A DNA stretch of 64,000 nt, taken from NCBI GenBank assembly GCA_018666775.1, contig JABIXC010000007.1, forward strand, positions 423,890-487,889, given 5' to 3'. Of the stretch, positions 55,157 through 63,861 are shown in pieces. The translations under genes were made by a program, and so were the position numbers. A model generated the notes under the pieces. That model was not told the origin of the DNA and did not search any database. It saw only the letters and a list, made by a program, of their open reading frames with translations. Position 1 is the stretch's first letter, and the number at the start of each line of letters is the position of its first letter. Origin of the DNA: Rhodospirillales bacterium. GTDB lineage: Bacteria > Pseudomonadota > Alphaproteobacteria > SMXQ01.

Positions 55157-56095
55157 TCAGAATTGATTCTGTAGCTTTCGCACAGCCGTCATTTTATGGC
55201 TGAGGCTAATCACCTGGCCCAGAGAGTGCACCCCCCGGGCTTCCAACCGATCCAACATCGCCATAAAAATCTCAGCCGTTGCCAGTGCGTCGCCCATAGC
55301 CGTGTGGCGGCCTTCAATGACGATGCCAAGGCGTGCCGCAATCGCATCCAGAGTATGGGCCTCTGCATCGTGATCAAGGAACACCGAAAGCAGCAGCGTA
55401 TCCAACACCACGTGGTGAAACGCGACACCACTGGTATCTTCCTTCAGTTGTAAAAACCGCATATCAAATGCCGCGTTATGGGCAACCAGAATGCTATCGC
55501 CAACAAAAGCCCGAAAATCAGGCAGCACCAATTCAATGGCCGGTTTGTCTATGAGCCTGTCATCGGTAATGCCATGGAACCGGATGGATGGTTTCGGCAC
55601 CGGAAAGCCCGGATTAACCAGCGCATCAAAGACCGTATCGCGCTGCACTGACCCAGCATCAATGCGAACGCCTGCGATAGAGATAATCTCATCGCCCTGT
55701 GATGGCCTAAGCCCCGTGGTTTCTGTATCGAACACCGTATAGGTCAGCGATTTAAGCGCATCATCAACAAGTGCCTTCATATGGTGCGGCAGTTCGGGGG
55801 AAGCATAATCATAGAATTCCGGTCGGGCAGGAATATCCCTGTGATTAAATCGGCGCGCGATCAATGCCCGATCAAAGGCAACACCGATCACCGCTAACAG
55901 AACCACAAAGGCAATGCTGGCTGCAGCAATATGTCCGGCAAGGTTTAAAGCTGCTTTTTGGGAAGACACTTCGACAAGTGCCCGCCAGCCAATCGCACCA
56001 AACAGGGTCAGACCACACACACCAACAAGAACAAACGCCAAGGCAGCGGCCTGCCGGGTGCCCCACGTTTTTGTGATTTGCTTGAAATCAGCCAT
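55157..56095 (-). CDS. Membrane-anchored DnaQ-like 3'-5' exonuclease
   Basis: A 312-residue protein with two N-terminal membrane helices (about residues 16-38 and 52-76) and a DEDDh exonuclease domain. Catalytic motifs are YTVFDTETTGLRPSQGDEII (D and E), VAHNAAFDMRFLQL (D) and RHTAMGDALATAEIFM (H and D). ATG 56095 is chosen; two in-frame ATGs upstream (56107, 56131) are possible. The exonuclease is tied to the inner membrane, unlike the replicative epsilon subunit. Its neighbours are a CBS-DUF294 gene and a symporter cluster, so a signalling or RNA/nucleotide-turnover role is more likely than proofreading. Confidence 0.87.
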   Translation of the reverse strand: MADFKQITKTWGTRQAAALAFVLVGVCGLTLFGAIGWRALVEVSSQKAALNLAGHIAAASIAFVVLLAVIGVAFDRALIARRFNHRDIPARPEFYDYASPELPHHMKALVDDALKSLTYTVFDTETTGLRPSQGDEIISIAGVRIDAGSVQRDTVFDALVNPGFPVPKPSIRFHGITDDRLIDKPAIELVLPDFRAFVGDSILVAHNAAFDMRFLQLKEDTSGVAFHHVVLDTLLLSVFLDHDAEAHTLDAIAARLGIVIEGRHTAMGDALATAEIFMAMLDRLEARGVHSLGQVISLSHKMTAVRKLQNQF

Positions 56096-56168
56096 GGGAT
56101 TACCCATATGACGAGTCCCAGCACACATCAAGTGCCAACTTTGCGACCCAACATGGTGAGATGACGCG

Positions 56169-56636
56169 ATGTCACTGTTGCAAACGCTGCTTAGGCCAGA
56201 TCATGACGAGCACCCGGAAAGCGCCGAGGCTGCACGCGCGGCCAACCTGATACAGGTTGGCGAGTTTCAATTGATGCAGCTCGCCTATTTCAACTGGTTT
56301 GGCAAAGACATGCCCGAATCAGATGCCCGCCCGTTGTTTCATACCTACATGCTGCATCACCGGGTGCCCCATTGGGTGAGACATTATGCCCGCCAAATTC
56401 TGGCACTGGATAAGACCAACCAGCTTGATGGCAATGATCCGGCCTATCACCGCTATGATCCAGACCATGAATTGACCCCGCCCAATGCTCGGCTAAAATT
56501 GATCCTTGCCTGTATCTTTGTGATTGTGGTTCTTGGGGGTGGTATTATTCTTGGTCATTTTACGGTCAAAGAAACCGGATCAATTCTGCCGCCTTATTTC
56601 ACCGATGAAGAGTTGAAGCCACCCCGAACAAAATAA
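56169..56636 (+). CDS. Hypothetical single-pass membrane protein
   Basis: A 155-residue protein I do not recognise. Residues 1-108 are cytoplasmic and rich in His, Tyr and Trp (LMQLAYFNWFGKDMPESDAR, YMLHHRVPHWVRHYARQIL). One membrane helix spans about 109-129 (LILACIFVIVVLGGGIILG), followed by a short outer tail (SILPPYFTDEELKPPRTK). Codon use looks like the neighbours'. It is divergent from the exonuclease and 33 bp before another small membrane protein, so the two are probably co-transcribed. Confidence 0.75.
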   Translation: MSLLQTLLRPDHDEHPESAEAARAANLIQVGEFQLMQLAYFNWFGKDMPESDARPLFHTYMLHHRVPHWVRHYARQILALDKTNQLDGNDPAYHRYDPDHELTPPNARLKLILACIFVIVVLGGGIILGHFTVKETGSILPPYFTDEELKPPRTK

Positions 56637-56669
56637 TAGAATAAAAGGGATACAAGGGAGCCAGAAGCC

Positions 56670-56870
56670 ATGTTCGAATTCACCGGAGAATACGAGACCG
56701 CCTTTAACTGGATTTTTCTGGCCGTCACCGCAGCAATTGCCGTTAAAGGCATTTCCACCCGTAACGCAGATGGCTCTTCTGATTTTGTGCACATGCTGTT
56801 TGGCTGTATTGCGGCCGTCTTCTTTTTTCTTGTCCTGTTCCAGGACATGCTGGGCATCGTAAAATTCTAA
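56670..56870 (+). CDS. Small two-helix membrane protein
   Basis: A 66-residue protein with helices at about residues 12-26 and 42-62 (MLFGCIAAVFFFLVLFQDML) and a short polar loop (STRNADGSSD) between them. AAGGGA and GGGAGCC lie upstream of the ATG. It converges on the TPR gene with 8 bp between stops. I do not recognise a family with certainty; its setting beside a sodium:solute symporter suggests a membrane partner role, which is inference. Confidence 0.65.
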   Translation: MFEFTGEYETAFNWIFLAVTAAIAVKGISTRNADGSSDFVHMLFGCIAAVFFFLVLFQDMLGIVKF

Positions 56871-56878
56871 AAACCACC

Positions 56879-57490
56879 TTAAGGCTTGTAGGTTCGCTCT
56901 TTCGCGTCCAGTTCCGGCATCCTCAACAATCGCTTCTCAGGCGGCAGCGCAAGCTGCTTTTTTAAATAAACCGCCCTGTCGCGAACCGTCGTGGGATTGG
57001 GGGTGCCATAGACGATTTTGTCCAAAAGGCCCGGGCCTTCAAGGATTTCCTGATCGGTCCTCAGGGCAAGGATATAATCCCTAAGCGCTTGCTTATAACG
57101 CCCCCCCCGATCATTCAATATCCCACGATTGGCATAGGCCGCAGCCAGAACACCCCGGCCCGTCAAATCATCGTTTTCCAAGGTTCGGGTCAAAAAGGCA
57201 ATCAGGGCTGTATATTCGGCGCGCGCTTCAAGTTTTTGCCCACTTTGCATATAGGCAATGGCGCGGCCCATCATGGCGCCCCGGTGATTGGCCTGTTCAG
57301 CCAGCGCCTTGTCAAAGGCCTCAATTGCCGCCGGGTAATTTTTTTCGGTCAGGCGGTTATCGCCTTCACGGGTGTAATAATCCCCAGGTGCTTCATTCAA
57401 AAAAACCGTCGTTAACGTCCACACCGTGAACATGACAAAGGTCGCCGTTGCACACAGGATCACAAAGCGACGCAAAACCTGGCGGTTCAA
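56879..57490 (-). CDS. TPR-repeat membrane protein
   Basis: A 203-residue protein with one N-terminal membrane helix (VILCATATFVMFTVWTLTTVF, about residues 9-30) and tetratricopeptide repeats beyond it: YTREGDNRLTEKNYPAAIEA, then AMMGRAIAYMQSGQKLEARA and AYANRGILNDRGGRYKQALR. TTG 57490 is the likely start: it overlaps the TGA of the upstream gene (TTGA) and follows AGGGGCGGGG. The TPRs should face the periplasm. It is probably a scaffold for a complex with the neighbouring membrane proteins. Confidence 0.78.
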   Translation of the reverse strand: MNRQVLRRFVILCATATFVMFTVWTLTTVFLNEAPGDYYTREGDNRLTEKNYPAAIEAFDKALAEQANHRGAMMGRAIAYMQSGQKLEARAEYTALIAFLTRTLENDDLTGRGVLAAAYANRGILNDRGGRYKQALRDYILALRTDQEILEGPGLLDKIVYGTPNPTTVRDRAVYLKKQLALPPEKRLLRMPELDAKERTYKP

Positions 57491-57747
57491 AGCCCCGCCC
57501 CTGGTAGGCTGCCGCCCATAAGATGGGCCGTATAGAGATATGAAAACACCACACACAAAAGGATGGCCGTAACGCCAGCGCGTTTCAAAAGTCGCGCCTG
57601 TTCCTCAGGCTCAAGATCAAGATCAGCAGCCTTTTGGGCGCGCCTGATATACAGCACCCAGATCAGCTTGCGCACAGGAAAGAATAACGCCAACGCCAAC
57701 ACACCCGTCCAGAGCAATTGATAATCCGCCGAAAACAACGCCGCCAT
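57487..57747 (-). CDS. Small membrane protein upstream of the TPR gene
   Basis: An 86-residue protein with two helices (about residues 9-24 and 56-74: VTAILLCVVFSYLYTAHLMG). A charged cytoplasmic loop, RRAQKAADLDLEPEEQARLL, separates them. The stop overlaps the TPR gene start, so the pair is translationally coupled. No family was recognised. It lies 104 bp beyond the symporter gene, after the symporter's terminator. Confidence 0.65.
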   Translation of the reverse strand: MAALFSADYQLLWTGVLALALFFPVRKLIWVLYIRRAQKAADLDLEPEEQARLLKRAGVTAILLCVVFSYLYTAHLMGGSLPGAGL

Positions 57748-57796
57748 GAAGTTTTGATCCCTGCCCTTTGCCTGTCACCTTGATGCATCAAGGATA

Positions 57797-57829
57797 TAAA
57801 AAAAAAGGGGAAGGGCAAAGCCCTTCCCC
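57797..57829 (-). terminator. Intrinsic terminator of the symporter gene
   Basis: GGGGAAGGGC (57807-57816) pairs perfectly with GCCCTTCCCC (57820-57829) around an AAA loop. On the minus strand the stem is followed by a run of ten T (57797-57806). It lies 22 bp past the symporter stop. Confidence 0.9.
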
Positions 57830-57851
57830 ACATATTTTACGCTTTTTTTGA

Positions 57852-59804
57852 CTACTCGCCTGCCTGAGCCTGCGCCGTATCGCCGATATCTTCAACCAGC
57901 GCTTCGACTTCTTTATCAGGCACCGTGGACATTTCCATCTTATAGGCAAGGAACCACATCATCCCGACACCGAGTATCCAGAACAAGATCTGCCAAGCCC
58001 AGATTGACGGAATGCCAAAGGTCCAACCGGCAACACCCGCATTGGGGGCACCGAAGATGGTATTGCCAATCACCGCACCCGGGCCAATGCCGAAGAACAT
58101 CCAGGCCAGAGTGATGATCCATGCCAACGGAACAAGTGCTTTTTTGTCTGCTGGCAGGGTGGCATGTTCACGCAGGAAGTTATGATACTTCATGCGATGA
58201 TCCGTTGCCGCCTGTTGCTGTGTCATCGCAGACACCACAAGACAGATAGACAGATTAAAGATCATGCCCCACCCAGCGGAATGGATGGTCCATGGCCAAC
58301 GACCCCAAGGAAGAACGCCCCCGGTCAGGGTGTGGCCAAGGGTTTCGGTGAAGATCACCGCCAACAAACCCGCAGCCAAGCCATAGGTGACGCCTTGGCG
58401 CGTGATCCACGGGAACCAGCACACCGCCGCAAGGGACGGCCACATCTGGAACCCAAAGGCCACCGCAAGGCCCCCCAGCAACACCAAAGCGTCGCGGGAG
58501 AAAGTTGCCACCGTAAGGGCGGCAACGACAATGAAGCCAACCCCAATTCGACCAACCATCTTTTGCTGATCATGGGATGCCGTGGGATTAAAGAACCGCT
58601 TGTAAAAATCACGGGTCAACATGCCCCCGGCAGTGGACATATACGCCGCACCGGTTGATTGCATGGCCGCCAGTGCACAAACGGCCAACAAGCCGACCAG
58701 CCATGGTGTGCCATCCGCAATCTGGTTGAAATAATACGGAACCAGCGAATCAGGCCTTTTGGCAATGGCCGCATCCAGCACCGTGGATATTCCTAATCCT
58801 GCCTCGTTCACCAACGGGTTGGCGCCCAAAAGATGTGCGCCCATGCCCTGGAATGCGGTGAAGAAAAACAGGATAAAGCCGATGCAGAACGATGATGCCC
58901 ACACTTGCTGTGGTGCAAATGGCTTCGGATCTTTGTTGCCGAAGGCCCACATGGAAAACGCCGGGGCCGATTGGATCCCCATTAACGCAAACATATAGGT
59001 CAACACCATGATCCCGGTCCACAAACCACCGACCGGCGTTTCCTTGCCGAGGCCAGCGGTGAACTGGATCACACCCGGTATGGCGAAATAGGCATTATGC
59101 CCTTCCGGTGTCACCCCCCACTTTCCAACGCCAGAAGCCGCCACCTTTGCGAATCCAGCATTCAGCGCATCCCAACCACCGGCCAGGTTTAACGCGATCA
59201 GGCCCGTGATGATGATGCCCAATGCCAGCAAAATACATTGCAAGGTATCCACATACGCCACGGCTCGAAGGCCGCCCGAAGCGACATAAACCAACACAAC
59301 CGCTGAAAGCACCCACATGCCAACGTTAACCGACAGAAGACCATCGGTTAGCACGTTAAACAAAAAGCCCGAAGCGCCCAACTGAACCCCAAGATAAGGA
59401 ATGGAGAACAGCAATGCGACAAGGACTGTCAAAATCCGGATGCCATCGCCCTGGAAATAATCGGCAAACATTTCGCCCGGCGTAACATAACCGAACCGCT
59501 TGCCCAGCATCCATTGGCGTTTCAGAAAGAGAACGCCAGTGAATGGAATGGTGATGGTGTAAAATGATGCATAGGCATATTGAAAACCGTCTCGATAGAC
59601 GAGCCCCGGATGCCCCATAAAGGTCCAACCGGAAAACGATGTCGCTGTCGCCGCCAGGACGAAAACCCACATCGAAATTTGTCGCCCTGCGATGAAATAA
59701 TCACCGGCCGTTTTGGCCATACGAGCGCACTTGATGCCCCAGAAAATACAATAAACCCAATACAAAAAGACGAATGCAAATAACCAAATTACTTTTGCAG
59801 ACAT
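57852..59804 (-). CDS. Sodium:solute symporter family protein
   Basis: A 650-residue SSS-family carrier with about 13-14 helices. Family segments include AGRQISMWVFVLAATATSFS followed by GWTFMGHPGLVYRDGF, VASGGLRAVAYVDTLQCILL and MQSTGAAYMSTAGGMLTRDF. An acidic cytoplasmic tail ends the protein (DKEVEALVEDIGDTAQAQAG). It resembles the proline/acetate/pantothenate branch; the substrate is not evident. A CBS-DUF294 protein and a DnaQ-like exonuclease nearby recall symporter clusters in other proteobacteria where these genes co-occur. Its own terminator follows. Confidence 0.88.
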   Translation of the reverse strand: MSAKVIWLFAFVFLYWVYCIFWGIKCARMAKTAGDYFIAGRQISMWVFVLAATATSFSGWTFMGHPGLVYRDGFQYAYASFYTITIPFTGVLFLKRQWMLGKRFGYVTPGEMFADYFQGDGIRILTVLVALLFSIPYLGVQLGASGFLFNVLTDGLLSVNVGMWVLSAVVLVYVASGGLRAVAYVDTLQCILLALGIIITGLIALNLAGGWDALNAGFAKVAASGVGKWGVTPEGHNAYFAIPGVIQFTAGLGKETPVGGLWTGIMVLTYMFALMGIQSAPAFSMWAFGNKDPKPFAPQQVWASSFCIGFILFFFTAFQGMGAHLLGANPLVNEAGLGISTVLDAAIAKRPDSLVPYYFNQIADGTPWLVGLLAVCALAAMQSTGAAYMSTAGGMLTRDFYKRFFNPTASHDQQKMVGRIGVGFIVVAALTVATFSRDALVLLGGLAVAFGFQMWPSLAAVCWFPWITRQGVTYGLAAGLLAVIFTETLGHTLTGGVLPWGRWPWTIHSAGWGMIFNLSICLVVSAMTQQQAATDHRMKYHNFLREHATLPADKKALVPLAWIITLAWMFFGIGPGAVIGNTIFGAPNAGVAGWTFGIPSIWAWQILFWILGVGMMWFLAYKMEMSTVPDKEVEALVEDIGDTAQAQAGE

Positions 59805-59961
59805 TACCGCCCCCTCCTTGTGAATACCTTATAATTTTCTAATAAAAAGCCTCTTACGCAATAGGTTGATGTAAATGCCTTAGCACATCATGGCCTGATT
59901 GTCAGTTTTCAATTCATTGGCCATAAATTAATCACATCCCGGGCGGGCCAAATTAAATTTT

Positions 59962-62532
59962 TTACGATTTTGCCTGATCCAGTACCATCCGCACCTTCCG
60001 GGCCAAGCCTGCCCTGCGATACGGCTTATGAAGCAACTCGCACGCTTCACCGAGCCCATTCATTTCATCCCTCCCGAGATCGGCATATCCCGATGTATAA
60101 AGGATGGCAATACCGGGAAAGGATTTTCTAACCTCTGCTGCGATTTCTGGCCCATTCATGCCGCCCGGCAAAACCACGTCCGTGAACAACAGATTTACCT
60201 GGGGCGCTGTCTCCAGAAGCTTAAGTGCCCTTTCGCCATTCCCCGCTTCAAGAATTTCGTAGCCCATGCCCCTTAACAGGGTGACCGACATGGTACGAAC
60301 ATCTGGATCGTCCTCGACAACCAAGATGGTCTCACCACGGGACTGAGGCACATTCTCCTCAGTTGTTTGAATTAAGGATTTTTCTACCTGCATAACCCGG
60401 GGGAAATACAGCCTGATCGTTGTCCCTTCGCCAATTTCACTGTAAATCGTTACGTTGCCGCCCGATTGCTTCGCAAAACCATAAACCATGGAAAGTCCAA
60501 GACCGCTGCCTTTCCCCACATCCTTGGTGGTGAAAAATGGATCAAAGGCATGATCAATCACATGCCGGGGCATGCCATGGCCGGTGTCGGTGACCGCAAC
60601 CATCACATATTCGCCGGGTGCCATTTCGGTCTGCGCTGCTGCATAATCATCATCAAGGCTGACATTTCTGGTTTGTATCGTGAGCTTCCCGCCTGACGGC
60701 ATGGCATCCCGGGCATTAAGCGCAAGGTTTAGAACCGCACTTTCCAATTGGTGGGGGTCCGCTTCACACGACCAAAGGCTCGCATCATTGACGATCTTAA
60801 TCACAACGGTTTCGCCCAAAGCGGTGTTCAACAGGCCGGACATGCCGGCCACCAACTCACCCACATCAATCGACTTTGGCAGCAATGTCTGTTTTCTGGA
60901 AAAGGCCAGCAGTTGATTCGTTAATACAGCCCCCCGTTCATTGGCATGCAAAATAATAGAAAGAAACGGCTGAACATCGCCGCCTCTCTCGGCAATTTCT
61001 TTCGCCAATTCAATGTTGCCGATGCTGACCGCCAAAAGGTTGTTAAAGTCATGGGCAATGCCCCCGGTCAACTGGCCCACCGCTTCCATTTTCTGCGCCT
61101 GCTGCAGCTGTTCATCTCGCTGGCGATGTTCGGTTATGTCACCAGCAATCCCCACGATCCGGTACACTTCACCCTGTTCATTTTTAATGGGAAAAGCGCG
61201 ATCTCTTATGTGACGTATCCGACTATCAGGCAGCACAATGCGGTATTCTTCGTCGTAGCCACCACCGGCTTGTTTTTCAAGCGCCATGCGAATGCGCTCG
61301 CGATCCTCAACGTGAATTGCATCCATAAAAGATTGTGGATTTTCATAGGCACTTTCACAAGACCGCTGCCATACCTGCTCATAGGCAGGGCTTATATAAA
61401 TCATCTCGTTTTTAGAAGGATCGGTCATCCAGAAAACTTCGGATATATTTTCTGCCATTTGGCGGAAATTCTCTTCGCTGGATTTCAGTGCATCTTCCAT
61501 CCGTTTGCGCTCAGAAATGTTGCTGATGGAACCTGCCATGCGGAGCGGTTTGCCATCATTGCCCCAAATAGCCTGACCCTTTGACTGGACCCAGATATAA
61601 TTGCCGTCTTTGCCACGCAGACGAAGTTCCAGATTATAGGGCGCACGCTTTTCCAAATGATCCCGCACCGCCATCAGCACACGATCTTTATCATCGGGAT
61701 GCAGCGCATCGGAAAAGGTATCGACCCGAGGGTCAAGTTCTGAATCTCCATAGCCCAGGATTTCTCTCCAGCGCGGCGACCAATAATGTTCACCCGTTTG
61801 AATATTCCAATCCCACACACCATCATTTGTTCCCGTCATCGCAAATGAATAACGTTCTTCATCTGCCCTGATTTTGGACGACATGCCGTTTAAAGCATCG
61901 ACAATTTGATCAAGTTCATCCGGAGGGCCAACCTTGTCCAATTCAAGATAGGTTTGGGGCCTTCCAATATCGATTTCTTGGATAAAGGTGCCAATTCGAG
62001 CCAAATGGCGCGACACCAAATAGAAAAAAACCAGAAACAAAAACCCGGCAACCAAAAACGTCTTGATCCCATTTCCGACCAAGACAACGAACGCCTTTTC
62101 ATAAAGTTTCCGGTAAATGCCATCAAGGCTTGCCACGATTTCCAATTGGCCCAGATTTATCTCACGGGTGTTATCGCGAAAAACAATGGGGAGCACTTGA
62201 GAAACCGTATTTTTTGATCGCCGCACCCCACGCGATAGATGGGGGACACCAGCCCTTTTAATCTCTACGAATTCAATATCAGGGATAGCCAATAAACCGT
62301 ACAGCTGGGTGCCAAGCTGTGCGTCATCAAACGCCCATAAGCTTTGGGTAATCGTCCCCACATAACTGGCCTGAATCAAATCAACGCTGGTTTTAATACC
62401 CGCAACATCGCGGCGGTAATCGGTGAGCAGCTGCCAGCCAGTTGTTACCAACGTAATGCAAGAGCTGAACAGGATCAGCGCCAGAATTAACCGACGGGCA
62501 ACGCGACTTTTGAAAATTGGGGGTTTATACAT
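59962..62532 (-). CDS. Hybrid PAS sensor histidine kinase with receiver domain
   Basis: An 856-residue membrane sensor. Helices at about 14-36 and 147-173 flank a ~110-residue periplasmic sensor. PAS domains follow at about 225-345 (DGVWDWNIQTGEHYWSPRWR) and 352-470 (ISEVFWMTD). The H-box is GQLTGGIAHDFNNLLA with His494. A HATPase has NLALNARDAMPSGG and GSGLGLSMVYGFAKQSGG. A C-terminal receiver (735-850) has ILVVEDDPDVR and LLFTDVVLPGGMNG. There is no DNA-binding output, so a further partner is expected. A solute-binding protein is divergently encoded. Confidence 0.92.
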   Translation of the reverse strand: MYKPPIFKSRVARRLILALILFSSCITLVTTGWQLLTDYRRDVAGIKTSVDLIQASYVGTITQSLWAFDDAQLGTQLYGLLAIPDIEFVEIKRAGVPHLSRGVRRSKNTVSQVLPIVFRDNTREINLGQLEIVASLDGIYRKLYEKAFVVLVGNGIKTFLVAGFLFLVFFYLVSRHLARIGTFIQEIDIGRPQTYLELDKVGPPDELDQIVDALNGMSSKIRADEERYSFAMTGTNDGVWDWNIQTGEHYWSPRWREILGYGDSELDPRVDTFSDALHPDDKDRVLMAVRDHLEKRAPYNLELRLRGKDGNYIWVQSKGQAIWGNDGKPLRMAGSISNISERKRMEDALKSSEENFRQMAENISEVFWMTDPSKNEMIYISPAYEQVWQRSCESAYENPQSFMDAIHVEDRERIRMALEKQAGGGYDEEYRIVLPDSRIRHIRDRAFPIKNEQGEVYRIVGIAGDITEHRQRDEQLQQAQKMEAVGQLTGGIAHDFNNLLAVSIGNIELAKEIAERGGDVQPFLSIILHANERGAVLTNQLLAFSRKQTLLPKSIDVGELVAGMSGLLNTALGETVVIKIVNDASLWSCEADPHQLESAVLNLALNARDAMPSGGKLTIQTRNVSLDDDYAAAQTEMAPGEYVMVAVTDTGHGMPRHVIDHAFDPFFTTKDVGKGSGLGLSMVYGFAKQSGGNVTIYSEIGEGTTIRLYFPRVMQVEKSLIQTTEENVPQSRGETILVVEDDPDVRTMSVTLLRGMGYEILEAGNGERALKLLETAPQVNLLFTDVVLPGGMNGPEIAAEVRKSFPGIAILYTSGYADLGRDEMNGLGEACELLHKPYRRAGLARKVRMVLDQAKS

Positions 62533-62683
62533 AACGGCTTACCCTATCCAGACACGCAGAACGGGTGGCAACTTGTTTTGGGCAGAACATAACGCCGTGA
62601 TCGGGTGTCCGAATTTTCAACTGACTGGTGCCTTCTATGACACACAGATCCGCACAACAATAATCGGAAACTTGAACTTTCAT
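62525..62683 (-). CDS. Possible small Cys-rich ORF overlapping the hybrid kinase start
   Basis: A 52-codon frame, beginning MKVQVSDYCCADLCVIEG, has cysteines at 9, 10, 14, 34 and 44 and ends SRYV. Its TAA overlaps the kinase ATG region (ATGTATAA), a common coupling geometry. GGAG lies about 11 bases before the ATG. I recognise no family, and the ribosome site is only fair, so this could be chance. It occupies part of the 335-bp gap before the solute-binding gene, which otherwise holds only a promoter-like site. Confidence 0.3.
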   Translation of the reverse strand: MKVQVSDYCCADLCVIEGTSQLKIRTPDHGVMFCPKQVATRSACLDRVSRYV

Positions 62684-62750
62684 ACACCACTGAACTCCAT
62701 GGCCCCCCCATGGAATGTACCTGCCAATGACAGAACAACAGCATCTCACC

Positions 62751-62777
62751 TTACCATAAATTGTCTGTTAATATAAT
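62751..62777 (+). promoter_or_regulatory. Possible promoter of the solute-binding protein gene
   Basis: A perfect TATAAT (62772-62777) has TTACCA (62751-62756) 15 bp upstream, about 90 bp before the ATG. The spacing is short and the -35 weak, but this stretch is the most AT-rich of the gap. Confidence 0.35.
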
Positions 62778-62867
62778 TGATGGTTTTAACGGTGTAGACT
62801 GTCTTGTTAGCTGTAACAATTGAACGCATCATCATTGATGTACACCCCCTTGGCCGGACACCAATCT

Positions 62868-63638
62868 ATGAAAAAAATATGGCTGATAAAGGTACTTATC
62901 GTACTGATTTTAGTACCCCTTTTCCCAATGCATGCTCACGCTCAGGAAAAGGCCTCCTACACCTTTGTCGGCACCCATTATCCCTTGGTATTTGAACAAG
63001 ATAAAAATGGCCAAGTGCACGGACTAGGCTTTGATATTCTGAAAGCCATTTCGAATGAGATGGGGAAAACCTTTAAAACCATATACCTGCCATGGGGGCG
63101 TGCCCTACGAATGGTCAAAGAAGGTTCGGCCGATGGCATCATCGGGCTCTATATGTCTGAAGCCCGAAAGAAATTTTTAGTGTATTCCAATACCCCCTTC
63201 AGGAAGGACCACATACTCCTCATGACAAAGGCTGGCAGGAAGGTGTCTTGGGATGGAAATTTTAAAACCCTGAAAAACCATCACATTATCACCATCCGGC
63301 ACTGGGTTTATGGAGATAAATTTGATGCCTATAAACATAATCTAAATATAGATATCGCAAACAAACTGTCCCATGGCCTGCGCATGTTGATGGCCAACAG
63401 GGGGGATATCTTGATCGCCAACGAGCAAAGTGCCCTTTATGAAATGCAAAAACTTTCTCTCATGAACGATATCGTGTTTTTAAAACCCGAAATTAAGCCC
63501 ATTCAAAATTACTTCGCTTTCTCAAAAATTAAAAATGACACCAATTTCCAAAAGCGTTTTAACGCAGCCTTGTTGAAATTGCATCAAACCGGGCAGATGG
63601 CCAAGCTGGCCGCCAAACACACATTGTTTCAAAAATAG
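62868..63638 (+). CDS. Periplasmic solute-binding protein, SBP family 3
   Basis: A 256-residue protein with a Sec signal peptide ([20 protein letters not shown] to HAHA). The mature part has a type-3 solute-binding fold: [18 protein letters not shown] and [11 protein letters not shown] near the start, [20 protein letters not shown], and [24 protein letters not shown] 62868 begins the signal peptide directly; the longer frame adds an atypical N-terminus. No ABC permease or ATPase is adjacent. The divergent hybrid kinase suggests it may present a ligand to a sensor. The gene is visibly richer in A and T than its neighbours. Confidence 0.82.
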   Translation: MKKIWLIKVLIVLILVPLFPMHAHAQEKASYTFVGTHYPLVFEQDKNGQVHGLGFDILKAISNEMGKTFKTIYLPWGRALRMVKEGSADGIIGLYMSEARKKFLVYSNTPFRKDHILLMTKAGRKVSWDGNFKTLKNHHIITIRHWVYGDKFDAYKHNLNIDIANKLSHGLRMLMANRGDILIANEQSALYEMQKLSLMNDIVFLKPEIKPIQNYFAFSKIKNDTNFQKRFNAALLKLHQTGQMAKLAAKHTLFQK

Positions 63639-63768
63639 CCCCCCATCCCACAAGGACACATCCAAATTTCACAGGCCCCTTAGCTAAGCATTTGCACCGC
63701 GCCGCCGTTTCGCGTAAATTCCCCGCCGTGCCACCGATACGCTTATCGGGGACCCAAAATGGCCAAAA

Positions 63769-63845
<77 letters not shown>

Positions 63846-63861
63846 TTCTTTCTATATATAT

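Noticed and set aside
63639..63768. Integrase attachment site upstream of tRNA-Arg
   Set aside because: No repeated tRNA fragment and no integrase gene are visible in the window.
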